Both the position numbers and the translations under genes were made by a program. DNA of 8,981 nucleotides from an uncultured Oceanobacillus sp. GTDB taxonomy: Bacteria; Bacillota; Bacilli; Bacillales; Amphibacillaceae. A model generated the notes under the pieces. That model had not been told where the DNA came from, did no database searches, and worked only from the letters and a program-made list of their open reading frames with translations. This document shows, piece by piece, positions 1-6,344 of this stretch (position 1 is its first letter; every line of letters begins with the position of its first letter). The stretch covers positions 1 through 8,981 of the forward strand of contig CALKWU010000035.1 of NCBI GenBank assembly GCA_938004015.1, written 5' to 3'.

Positions 1-326
1 GTGTTATCCAAATCGAGACGCGCCGTTTCCATGAAATAGTCGTACGCTTTCTCATGATAACCGAGCTTCGCTGCCATGATACTGAAAATGCAATGGGAAA
101 GAGAAGAATCATGGGTGGTGATTTTTTCATAGTAATCATATGAATGTTTCATCGTTTCCAAATCGTGTTCATCTTCCACAAGAAAATGGGCGAGAATCGT
201 GTCCGGCTGCTTGCAAACTTGGTGGCGATATAATGTAAGAGGGTGGTAATGCAATAATAACGGATATTTTTCTTTCGGTGTCTGTTGCAAATTCCATTGC
301 TTTTTTTGTAAAAACTGCGCAACAGT
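1..326 (-). pseudogene. GH65 glycoside phosphorylase, 3' remnant (runs off left edge)
   Basis: Translating the minus strand gives about 108 residues typical of the C-terminal half of the (alpha/alpha)6 barrel of GH65 maltose/kojibiose/trehalose-type phosphorylases. Visible stretches are FLQKKQW, YPLLLHYHPLTLYRHQV, KQPDTILAHFL, THDSSLSHCIFSI and METARLDLDN. Family members are about 750 residues and split an alpha-glucosyl disaccharide with phosphate in the cytoplasm. Here the recognisable homology starts abruptly near base 320. An in-frame TGA (complement of 372-374) lies just upstream and no start codon precedes the homologous part, so the first two thirds of the gene, including the catalytic acid region, are absent. 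The remainder continues beyond base 1. I infer a decayed or recombined remnant rather than a working gene. The family assignment is good; the exact substrate cannot be told. Confidence 0.75.
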
Positions 327-381
327 GCAACAAAAATAGTGACAAATGATGTATGCCGTTAACTTGCTACATCAGAATCTC

Positions 382-400
382 GCATCCGTTTTGCGAATGC
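382..400. repeat. Small imperfect inverted repeat
   Basis: GCATCCG (382-388) and CGAATGC (394-400) pair with one mismatch, which becomes a wobble in minus-strand RNA, around a 5-base loop. There is no T tract beside it. It lies between the GH65 remnant and the aceA terminator. The role is unknown and it may be chance. Confidence 0.3.
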
Positions 401-418
401 TAGTTTCGGGATCATCCA

Positions 419-470
419 CAAAAAATTGCCAGAACAAAATCCCCTATCCAAGGAACTTGCTCTGGCAATT
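419..470 (-). terminator. Rho-independent terminator of the aceBA operon
   Basis: Eleven bases past the aceA stop codon, TCTGGCAATT (461-470) and its perfect complement AATTGCCAGA (424-433) form a 10-bp stem. In minus-strand RNA the stem continues inward to about 20 pairs, using several G-U wobbles and one mismatch. On the plus strand the same inner positions are mismatches. The stem is followed on the minus strand by a run of six T residues. The wobble pattern and T tract make it a minus-strand terminator. Confidence 0.88.
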
Positions 471-481
471 CAGTCTTCTCT

Positions 482-1762
482 TCAACTTGTAAACTGTTCC
501 GCTTCTGTCGAGCCTTCAAGGGCGGTGGTCGATGATGTTCCACCGGAAATCACTTGGGCGACTTCATCAAAGTAACCGGTGCCGACTTCCCGTTGATGTC
601 TCGTTGCGCTATATCCATATTTTTCGCTGGCGAATTCGGCTTGTTGCAATTCAGAATAGGCAGCCATTCCTTCATCTTTATATTTTCTCGCCAATTCGAA
701 CATGCTGTGGTTCAACGAATGGAATCCGGCTAAAGTGACGAATTGGAATTTGTAGCCCATTGCCGCAAGTTCACGCTGGAAGGAAGCGATTTCCGAATCG
801 GATAATTTCCGTTTCCAGTTGAACGATGGAGAGCAATTGTAAGCCAAAAGCTTACCAGGAAACTGTTCGTGGATTGCTTCGGCAAATTGTCGGGCTTCCT
901 CCAAGTCCGGTTCGGCGGTCTCACACCATACCATGTCCGCATATGGAGCGTATGCCAATCCTCGGGCGATGGCCTGATCGAGACCAGCTCTTGTCCGGAA
1001 AAACCCTTCCGACGTCCGTTCTCCCGTTATGAAAGGGGCATCGTATGGGTCGACATCACTCGTGATCATGTCTGCAGCGTTCGCATCCGTCCGGGCGATG
1101 ATGATTGTCGGCGTTCCCATGACATCCGCTGCAAAACGGGCAGCCACCAAATTTCGGATGGCTGTTTGTGTCGGCAACAACACTTTTCCACCCAAATGCC
1201 CGCATTTTTTCTCAGAAGAAAGCTGATCTTCAAAATGGACTCCAGAAGCTCCGGCTTCGATCATCGCTTTCATCAATTCGAAAACGTTCAACTGTCCGCC
1301 GAAACCAGCCTCCGCGTCTGCCACAATCGGAGCAAACCAATCGATGTCTTCTGTCCCTTCCGAATAATGGATTTGATCGGCACGTTGTAATGCTTGGTTA
1401 ATCCGTTTCACGACATGTGGCACACTGTTTGCCGGATACAAACTTTGGTCCGGATACATATGCCCGGAAAGGTTCGCATCCGCCGCCACTTGCCAACCAC
1501 TTAAGTAAATTGCTTTCAATCCTGCCTTCACTTGCTGGACCGCCTGGTTTCCGGTCAACGCTCCCAATGCATGGACATAATCTTCCTCATGGAGCAATTT
1601 CCATAATTTTTCTGCACCACGGCTTGCAAGCGTATATTCAATATCAATAGACCCACTCAGCCGGATCACATCTTCCGCCGAATACTCTCGTTTGACCCCT
1701 TCCCAACGTGAATTCGTTTCCCATTCTTTTTGCAATGCTTTTGCCCGTTCTTGATACATCAT
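482..1762 (-). CDS. aceA: Isocitrate lyase
   Basis: Cleaves isocitrate to glyoxylate and succinate, the first step of the glyoxylate shunt, in the cytoplasm as a homotetramer. The 426-residue protein has the usual bacterial length and all landmark motifs. These are SGWQVAADAN (88-97), the metal-site strand ADAEAGFGG (148-156), the catalytic loop signature KKCGH (185-189, active cysteine C187), ARTDAN (223-228) and YNCSPSFNW (308-316). The start is the ATG at 1762, which overlaps the aceB stop as ATGA. A ribosome binding site GAAGGGGG (complement of 1769-1776) lies 6 bases upstream inside the end of aceB. A second ATG follows directly, so the start could be one codon later. It is translationally coupled to aceB and ended by the terminator at 419-470. 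Confidence 0.97.
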   Translation of the reverse strand: MMYQERAKALQKEWETNSRWEGVKREYSAEDVIRLSGSIDIEYTLASRGAEKLWKLLHEEDYVHALGALTGNQAVQQVKAGLKAIYLSGWQVAADANLSGHMYPDQSLYPANSVPHVVKRINQALQRADQIHYSEGTEDIDWFAPIVADAEAGFGGQLNVFELMKAMIEAGASGVHFEDQLSSEKKCGHLGGKVLLPTQTAIRNLVAARFAADVMGTPTIIIARTDANAADMITSDVDPYDAPFITGERTSEGFFRTRAGLDQAIARGLAYAPYADMVWCETAEPDLEEARQFAEAIHEQFPGKLLAYNCSPSFNWKRKLSDSEIASFQRELAAMGYKFQFVTLAGFHSLNHSMFELARKYKDEGMAAYSELQQAEFASEKYGYSATRHQREVGTGYFDEVAQVISGGTSSTTALEGSTEAEQFTS

Positions 1763-3360
1763 TCATTTCCCCCTTCAGTTAATTGTTCATAAGCCGGCAA
1801 CGTCAAAAACTCCTCAAATTCATCCGCTTTGATCAGTTGATCGAAAATCTTTGCCGCTTCTTGGTAATTTCCTTTGACAAACGCTTCTTCACCGAGCTGG
1901 TCTTTCATTTTTCCCAGTTCTTCCTCCATGATGTCCTCGACCAGTTCATAGGTTACCTTCCTCCCATCGGAAAGGACGCCTTTCGGATAACGGACCCACT
2001 GCCAAACTTGTGCCCGGGAAATTTCCGCTGTAGCGGCATCTTCCATCAAGTTGTTGATTGGCACAGCTCCACGGCCGGACAACCACGCCGCTGAATATTG
2101 GATGCCGACACTGATATTTGTCCGCAAACCCTCTTCGGTTATTTCGCCCTCCGGCAAACGGAGAAGATCTTCAGCGGTCACTTCTACATCCTCACGTTTC
2201 CGGTGCAATTGATTTGCTGTCGGCATGTATTCATCAAATACTTCTTTCACCAGCTGGACCATTCCCGGATGTGCCACCCAAGTGCCGTCGTGGCCATCCC
2301 GAGCTTCCCGTTCTTTGTCTTGCCGGACTTTTTCAAAAGCGATCCGATTTTTCTCTTCATCGTTTTTCACCGGAATATGGGCGGCCATTCCACCGATGGC
2401 AAAAGCATTCCGCTTGTGGCACGTTTGAATGGCAAGCAAGGAATAAGAGCGCATGAACGGAACTTCCATCGTCACTTGCCCCCGATCCGGTAAAATCCGC
2501 TCCGGATCTTTATGGAACTTTTTGATGTAACTGAAAATATAATCCCAACGGCCACAATTGAGACCTGCTGCATGTTCCCGCAGTTCATATAAAATTTCAT
2601 CCATCTCGAATGCAGCGGTGATCGTTTCAATTAATACCGTCGCCTTAATCGTGCCTTGGGGAATTCCCAATTCATTTTGCGCAAAGACGAAGACGTCGTT
2701 CCAAAGCCTTGCTTCCAAACGGTTTTCCAACTTCGGCAAATAGAAATAAGGACCTGTGCCACGCGCCAACAATTCAAAGGCATTGTGGAAAAAATAAAGT
2801 CCAAAATCAACTAAACTGGCAGACATCGATTTGCCATTCACCTTCAGATGCTTTTCATCCAGATGCCAACCTCGGGGACGTACAATCAGTACAGCTATCT
2901 CATCATTCAATTGATACTTTTTCCCATTCGGCGCTTCAAAATCAATTCTTCTCCTCACTGCATCTCGCAAGTTGATTTGACCATTCATCATATTTTCCCA
3001 CGTCGGGGAAGTGGCATCTTCAAAATCCGCCATAAATGTATTGGCACCGGAGTTCAAGGCATTGATGATCATTTTCCGATCGACGGGGCCTGTGATTTCC
3101 ACCCGGCGATCCTTCAAATCTTTCGGAATTTGGGCGACTGTCCAATTCCCCTTTCGAATATGTTCGGTTTCCTCCAAAAAATCCAATGATTTCCCTTCAT
3201 TCAAATTCATTTGGATTTGCCGTCTGATTTCCAATAAGTTCCGGCGGCGTTCATCAAAGTGGTTGTGAAGTTTCTCTAGAAATTCCAATGCTTGTGGTGT
3301 CAATATTTCCGGAAATTTTGCTTTATGGCGGATTTCCACCGAAGTTTGCTCAGTAAACAT
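1759..3360 (-). CDS. aceB: Malate synthase A
   Basis: Condenses glyoxylate with acetyl-CoA to malate, the second glyoxylate-shunt step. From the ATG at 3360 the protein is 533 residues, normal for the A isoform. Visible motifs are MADFEDATSPTW (110-121), RPRGWHL (161-167), LIETITAAFEMDEI (243-256), the PROSITE-type signature REHAAGLNCGRWDYIF (261-276) and the C-terminal MEDAATAEISR (439-449) that carries the catalytic aspartate. An upstream in-frame ATG at 3432 would add 24 residues, but they are translated from the AT-rich repeat region. The ATG at 3360 is preceded by AAAGGAGAGG (complement of 3371-3380), so I chose it. It sits 77 bases after the zinc-ribbon gene and overlaps aceA by 4 bases. 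It probably belongs to one operon with both, with a repeated regulatory box directly ahead of its ribosome binding site. Confidence 0.96.
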   Translation of the reverse strand: MFTEQTSVEIRHKAKFPEILTPQALEFLEKLHNHFDERRRNLLEIRRQIQMNLNEGKSLDFLEETEHIRKGNWTVAQIPKDLKDRRVEITGPVDRKMIINALNSGANTFMADFEDATSPTWENMMNGQINLRDAVRRRIDFEAPNGKKYQLNDEIAVLIVRPRGWHLDEKHLKVNGKSMSASLVDFGLYFFHNAFELLARGTGPYFYLPKLENRLEARLWNDVFVFAQNELGIPQGTIKATVLIETITAAFEMDEILYELREHAAGLNCGRWDYIFSYIKKFHKDPERILPDRGQVTMEVPFMRSYSLLAIQTCHKRNAFAIGGMAAHIPVKNDEEKNRIAFEKVRQDKEREARDGHDGTWVAHPGMVQLVKEVFDEYMPTANQLHRKREDVEVTAEDLLRLPEGEITEEGLRTNISVGIQYSAAWLSGRGAVPINNLMEDAATAEISRAQVWQWVRYPKGVLSDGRKVTYELVEDIMEEELGKMKDQLGEEAFVKGNYQEAAKIFDQLIKADEFEEFLTLPAYEQLTEGGNE

Positions 3361-3380
3361 CCTGTCACATCCTCTCCTTT

Positions 3381-3422
3381 TGTTATAATATAAATACTTA
3401 AATTTTATTATGTTATATAACA
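3381..3422 (-). promoter_or_regulatory. Repeated TGTTATATAACA boxes ahead of aceB
   Basis: A perfect 12-bp palindrome TGTTATATAACA lies at 3411-3422. A half-like copy TGTTATAATATA at 3381-3392 touches the aceB ribosome binding site at 3371-3380. Read on the minus strand the first is CAACTGTTATATAACA, matching two boxes at the operon promoter (3555-3566 and 3584-3595). I infer an operator for a dedicated regulator, possibly with a second promoter here. The sequence is very AT-rich, so chance similarity is not excluded, and I do not recognise the motif as belonging to a named regulator. Confidence 0.45.
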
Positions 3423-3437
3423 GTTGCGGCAAAAAAA

Positions 3438-3542
3438 TTAATCATCCCTTTTCGACAAACAATAATCACACTCCAACGTATAACTGTCGGCAGCCACTTC
3501 CTTCCCGCATTCTGGACAAAAGGCTTTCTCTTTTCGGTACAT
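3438..3542 (-). CDS. Small zinc-ribbon protein (YhfH-like), 34 residues
   Basis: This complete small ORF starts at the ATG at 3542 behind an excellent ribosome binding site, AAAGGAGGGAG (complement of 3546-3556). It ends at TAA (complement of 3438-3440). The protein has two CxxC knuckles, CPEC at 9-12 and CDYC at 25-28, spaced as in a minimal zinc ribbon. A short basic/acidic tail SKRDD follows. The pattern C-x2-CG, then Tyr, then C-x2-C resembles the short YhfH family of Bacillaceae, whose function is unknown to me. That link is from memory and tentative. It is the first gene after the operon promoter and lies 77 bases ahead of aceB on the same strand, so it is probably co-transcribed with the glyoxylate genes. 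It could be a small regulator, a metal-binding accessory protein or a leader gene. Confidence 0.75.
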   Translation of the reverse strand: MYRKEKAFCPECGKEVAADSYTLECDYCLSKRDD

Positions 3543-3554
3543 GATTCTCCCTCC

Positions 3555-3623
3555 TTTTATATAACAGTTTATATATTATATTTTGTTATATTACAGTTTA
3601 TTCGATTCACACGAATATTGCAA
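3555..3623 (-). promoter_or_regulatory. Promoter of the zinc-ribbon/aceBA operon with two operator-like boxes
   Basis: On the minus strand, TTGCAA (complement of 3618-3623), a 17-bp spacer and TAAACT (complement of 3595-3600) form a plausible sigma-A promoter. TGTAATATAACA (3584-3595) begins on the last base of the -10. TGTTATATAAAA (3555-3566) follows 29 bases later and runs into the ribosome binding site. Both boxes are preceded by AAAC, giving a direct repeat of the form TAAACTGTwATATAA. Boxes at the -10/+1 position suggest repression by a protein that recognises a TGTwATATwACA palindrome. This is inference from position and repetition only. Confidence 0.5.
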
Positions 3624-3742
3624 CCCTTTTTTCAGAAAAAAATATCAATTTAATCTTTCTTGAATAATGCGTATGGGTGAAAGATATTTTGTTCAATAAT
3701 AAACAACTCGCTTTTCTCGTTTGACCACAGAGAAACTACGAA

Positions 3743-3892
3743 TCATTCTTTATTCAAGATTTCCATCAATTCTTCACCGGCGATCGTTTCTTTTTTCAAC
3801 AGATGATGGGACAGTTTGTGGATTTCATCGATATTGTCACATAAAATTTGTTTCGCTTCGTCCTAACAATCTTGAATGATTGTGCCGGCAAT
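3743..3892 (-). pseudogene. FtsH-type ATP-dependent metalloprotease, C-terminal remnant
   Basis: The minus strand reads AIAGTIIQDC, then an in-frame TAG (complement of 3863-3865), then DEAKQIL and a tail ending LLKKETIAGEELMEILNKE before TGA (complement of 3743-3745). This is the pattern of the extreme C-terminal helical part of the M41 peptidase domain of FtsH, where IIQDCYDEAKQIL would be normal. The TAG therefore most likely replaces the conserved tyrosine codon by a single base change. The AAA+ domain, the HExxH zinc site and the membrane segments are all missing. Upstream of about 3892 the similarity fades into the promoter of the plus-strand HAD gene. I infer a relic of a gene deleted from its 5' side. 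Confidence 0.65.
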
Positions 3893-3944
3893 GGCCGTTA
3901 GTTTGACAATCCGACAAATTAATGATTTTGCTAGACAAATAGCG

Positions 3945-3950
3945 TATAAT
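3945..3950 (+). promoter_or_regulatory. Promoter -10 of the HAD phosphatase gene
   Basis: A perfect TATAAT sits 34 bases before the ATG at 3985. No good -35 is found at 17 bp (ATGATT at 3922-3927), and the TTGACA at 3903-3908 is too far away. The -10 overlaps the ATG at 3949 that would give a longer ORF, which argues that translation starts later. The promoter lies just beyond the edge of the FtsH remnant. Confidence 0.5.
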
Positions 3951-3984
3951 GTGGGTGATGACTAATAGAGAATGGAGAGTGGCT

Positions 3985-4806
3985 ATGTACAAACTGATTG
4001 CGATTGATATGGACGGAACATTGTTGAATGATCAACATGAGGTGTCGGGGAAAGTCAAGGAAACGATTGCAGAAGCAAAAAAAAGTGGAGTGAAAATTGT
4101 CCTTTGCTCAGGACGCCCATTTGTCGGCATGCTCCCTTATATTGAGGAATTGAATTTGAATGACGAAGGTGACTATTTGATTGCTTACAATGGTGCCGTC
4201 ACGAAAGATACCCATACCGGGGAAGTCGTATCGGAAATTTCTCTTCAGTACGAAGATCTAGTGGAGCTTTATGAACTTAGTGTCGAACTGGATACACCGA
4301 TGCACTTTTTTGACATCGATCAGCTCTATACTCCGAATAAAAAAATCAGCAAATTTACGATTTTGGAATCTTACTTGAACGACATGCCGTTGACTTTTTG
4401 TCCGGTTGAAGAATTCCCCAAAAACCGAACCATCCCAAACATCAGCTATATCGACTATCCGGAAAAATTAAGCCGGACAATCGATAACATCCCTGCATCG
4501 ATTACTGAAAAGTATGCTTTTACAGTCAGTGCGCCACATTTCAGTGAGTTCACCCATCGTGAAGCGACGAAAGGAAATGCGGTGAAGAAACTGGCAGAAC
4601 ATTTAGGGATCAAACAGGAAGAAGTGATGACAATCGGAGACAACGGAAACGATATGTCGATGATCGAATATGCCGGCTGTGGTGTTGCCATGGGAAACGC
4701 CATTCCTGAATTGAAAGAAGCCGCCGATTACATCACCCTCTCAAACAACGAAAATGGCGTCGCCCACGCTATTCAAAAATTCGTACTTGACAAATTGGAA
4801 GTTTAG
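3985..4806 (+). CDS. yidA: HAD-superfamily (Cof/YidA-type) sugar phosphatase
   Basis: A cytoplasmic Mg-dependent phosphatase of HAD subfamily IIB. All four motifs are present: DMDGT with nucleophile D8 and acid/base D10, SGRP with S42, the lysine of ATKGNAVKKL (K196), and IGDNGND with D219 and D223. The C2 cap between about residues 85 and 190 has GDYLIAYNGAV before it. It contains LYTPNKKIS and the EKYAFTVSAPHF segment typical of E. coli YidA, which acts on small sugar phosphates. At 273 residues the length matches that family. The ATG at 3985 follows GGAGAGTGGCT. An in-frame ATG at 3949 overlaps the -10 element and would add 12 non-conserved residues, so I rejected it. It appears to be a single-gene unit ended by the palindrome at 4809-4846. 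The true substrate cannot be read from sequence, and other Cof-type activities such as on flavin or pyridoxal phosphates are possible. Confidence 0.93.
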   Translation: MYKLIAIDMDGTLLNDQHEVSGKVKETIAEAKKSGVKIVLCSGRPFVGMLPYIEELNLNDEGDYLIAYNGAVTKDTHTGEVVSEISLQYEDLVELYELSVELDTPMHFFDIDQLYTPNKKISKFTILESYLNDMPLTFCPVEEFPKNRTIPNISYIDYPEKLSRTIDNIPASITEKYAFTVSAPHFSEFTHREATKGNAVKKLAEHLGIKQEEVMTIGDNGNDMSMIEYAGCGVAMGNAIPELKEAADYITLSNNENGVAHAIQKFVLDKLEV

Positions 4807-4808
4807 TT

Positions 4809-4846
4809 GGGACAATCAGGGACAGTCCCTGTTTGTCCCTTTTTTT
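4809..4846 (+). terminator. 31-bp palindrome plus T tract, terminator of the HAD gene
   Basis: Two bases after the HAD stop codon, a 31-bp palindrome (4809-4839) has arms of 15 bases with one mismatch around a single central A and the core AGGGACAGTCCCT. Seven T residues follow (4840-4846). This is the form of a strong intrinsic terminator. It is nearly identical to the next palindrome, so it may also be a repeat-family element captured as a terminator. Confidence 0.8.
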
Positions 4847-4877
4847 GGGTCAAAAAGGGACAGTCCCTATTTGACCC
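4847..4877. repeat. Second copy of the GGGACAGTCCC palindrome
   Basis: A second 31-bp palindrome has the identical core AGGGACAGTCCCT and outer arms GGGTCAA and TTGACCC, with its centre 38 bases from that of the first copy. Of the five positions that differ, positions 4 and 28 change together (A-T in copy 1, T-A in copy 2) and keep the stem paired. No T tract follows on the plus strand. On the minus strand its 3' side is the A/T run shared with copy 1. It resembles REP-like intergenic palindromes in style. Confidence 0.75.
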
Positions 4878-4967
4878 ATTCCAATTTCCTCACGCATCTG
4901 ACATTTCTTCCTCTGTGCCCTCTCCTTTACTGGATCATCGAATCCCTAATGGAAAAAAATGGTTATT

Positions 4968-4996
4968 TTAATGAGAATAAGGTTACTCTTTATAAT
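4968..4996 (+). promoter_or_regulatory. Probable promoter of the CYP152 gene
   Basis: TATAAT at 4991-4996 is a perfect -10 placed 33 bases before the start codon. The -35 at 17 bp (TTAATG, 4968-4973) is poor, so an activator or weak basal activity is possible. An 8-bp palindrome TGCATGCA (4996-5003) lies at the expected transcription start. The preceding stretch 4878-4967 shows no gene or other clear signal. Confidence 0.5.
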
Positions 4997-5029
4997 GCAT
5001 GCACATTTTTTTCATAGGAGTTGTGACAA

Positions 5030-6274
5030 ATGCATAATAAAATGCCTAAAGAAGCTGTGATAGACAATACATGGAACTTAATGAAAGATGGATATTATTT
5101 TATCATGAATAGACGAAATCAACTGAATTCCGACGTATTCGAAACCCGATTGCTCGGGAAAAAAGCAATCTGTATGGTCGGTAAAGAAGCCGCAAAGGTC
5201 TTTTACGATGAGGAGAAATTCAAAAGAAATGGAGCAGCACCGAAAAGGGTGAAAGAAACGTTATTCGGAGTAGGAGGTCTACAAACGTTAGATGGCAAGA
5301 CCCATAAACATCGGAAAGAAATGTTCATGTCCATCATGACCAAAAACAATCTCGAAAAGCTGAATGAGATATTGAAGGACCAGTGGGATATGGCACTACA
5401 TAAATGGACGAAGATGAAGGAAATTATTTTCTATGAAGAAGTCCAGGAAATTTTAGCTTCATCAGCTTGTAGGTGGGCCGGCATCCCGGTAGAGGACATG
5501 AACATACCGACAAAACAATTGGCGGCAATGTTCGAATCCCCAGCCAAAATCGGACCTCTCCACTGGCACGGGAGAAATGCACGAAACGAGATGGAAAAAT
5601 GGATTAGAAAATTAATAGAAGAAGTGAGAGCAGATAAGATTCATCCACCTGAACATACCGCTTTGCATCAATTCAGTTGGCACCGGAATCTAGAGGGAAA
5701 ATATATCGATTCGCAAATTGCCGCAGTGGAAGTGATTAATGTTTTACGACCAATTGTCGCCGTCTCCATTTACATCAATTTTATCGTTTTAGCTTTGCAT
5801 GACCATCCAGATCAAAAAGAAAAATTAAAAAACAGAGACGAAAAATATAAAGAAATATTCATTCAAGAAATCCGCCGGTATTATCCCTTCTTCCCTTTCC
5901 TTACTGCCATTGTAAATAATAGCTTTATTTGGAACGATTACAAATTTGAACAAGGTACACTAACTTTGTTGGATCTGTATGGTACAAACCACCATCCGGA
6001 ACTTTGGGATCGACCGAACGATTTTCATCCGGAACGCTTTACCGACCAGAAAATTCATCCCTATTCCTTCATTCCCCAAGGAGGTGGCGACTATTTTTCC
6101 AATCATCGCTGTCCTGGAGAAGGAATCACTTTGGAAATCATGAAACTGAGTGTCGATTTTTTGGTGAACCGAATGACCTATGAACTTCCTGAACAAGATT
6201 TTAGCTTGAAGATGAATGATATCCCTTGCATTCCGAAAAGCAAAATTTTGCTGAGAAACATTAAAAGCATTTGA
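5030..6274 (+). CDS. cypC: CYP152 fatty-acid peroxygenase (cytochrome P450)
   Basis: A self-sufficient P450 that uses hydrogen peroxide, without redox partners, to hydroxylate fatty acids at the alpha/beta carbon or to decarboxylate them. The 414-residue protein follows the layout of B. subtilis P450-BS-beta (as recalled) along its whole length. Landmarks are LFGVGGLQTLDG (78-89, giving F79 and Q85 at the family's numbered positions), the carboxylate-binding Arg-Pro of VLRPIVAVS (R240-P241), the K-helix ExxR as EIRR (280-283), LDLYGTNHHPELWD (314-327), PERF (334-337) and the heme loop PQGGGDYFSNHRCPGEG with C361. The Arg-Pro pair replaces the usual acid/alcohol pair of monooxygenases and marks the peroxygenase class. 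A glutamine at 85 favours hydroxylation, while histidine there is typical of OleT decarboxylases. The loop IHPPEHTAL (204-212) looks more like OleT. The start is ATG 5030, after TAGGAG. It is a monocistronic unit between the palindromes and a convergent regulator gene. Confidence 0.95.
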   Translation: MHNKMPKEAVIDNTWNLMKDGYYFIMNRRNQLNSDVFETRLLGKKAICMVGKEAAKVFYDEEKFKRNGAAPKRVKETLFGVGGLQTLDGKTHKHRKEMFMSIMTKNNLEKLNEILKDQWDMALHKWTKMKEIIFYEEVQEILASSACRWAGIPVEDMNIPTKQLAAMFESPAKIGPLHWHGRNARNEMEKWIRKLIEEVRADKIHPPEHTALHQFSWHRNLEGKYIDSQIAAVEVINVLRPIVAVSIYINFIVLALHDHPDQKEKLKNRDEKYKEIFIQEIRRYYPFFPFLTAIVNNSFIWNDYKFEQGTLTLLDLYGTNHHPELWDRPNDFHPERFTDQKIHPYSFIPQGGGDYFSNHRCPGEGITLEIMKLSVDFLVNRMTYELPEQDFSLKMNDIPCIPKSKILLRNIKSI

Positions 6275-6290
6275 ATAGTTTTTTCAACTT

Positions 6291-6339
6291 AGAGCGGGTT
6301 TTTTCTGCATGATTAAGACTTGAAGCAAAGACCCGCTCT
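6291..6339. terminator. 9-bp inverted repeat between convergent genes, possible terminator
   Basis: AGAGCGGGT (6291-6299) and its perfect complement ACCCGCTCT (6331-6339) flank a 31-base spacer, between the CYP152 stop and the stop of the convergent regulator at 6345. The spacer contains a T run and an A-rich segment that can extend the pairing partly. Neither side has a classical T tract directly after the stem, so a shared bidirectional terminator is likely from position but not proven by form. Confidence 0.5.
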
Positions 6340-6344
6340 TCATA

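Noticed and set aside
869..1390. 173-codon plus-strand ORF and similar long frames opposite aceA, aceB and the amidohydrolase.
   Set aside because: They lie antisense to clearly conserved genes, have no ribosome binding sites and encode no recognisable domain, so they are frame shadows.
3361..3432. N-terminal 24-codon extension of aceB beginning at 3432.
   Set aside because: It translates the AT-rich repeat region, has no ribosome binding site, and the ATG at 3360 has a good one and gives the family length.
3381..3600. TnrA/GlnR sites (TGTNA-N7-TNACA) in the aceBA control region.
   Set aside because: The palindromes present have no 7-bp spacer between half sites, so they do not fit that motif.
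3653..3685. 7-bp inverted repeat ATCTTTC/GAAAGAT with a 19-base spacer.
   Set aside because: It is short, with no T tract or link to a gene end. Such pairs are expected by chance in AT-rich sequence.
3949..3984. Upstream ATG for the HAD phosphatase gene.
   Set aside because: It overlaps the TATAAT -10 element, and the added residues precede the usual N-terminal DxD strand of the family.
4809..4877. A minimal CRISPR array formed by the two 31-bp repeats.
   Set aside because: The repeats are separated by only 7 T residues, are full palindromes, and there is no spacer or cas gene.
4960..4990. Fur-box-like TGAGAAT half site ahead of the CYP152 gene.
   Set aside because: Only one half site is visible and the partner arm does not match, so it cannot be told from chance in AT-rich DNA.
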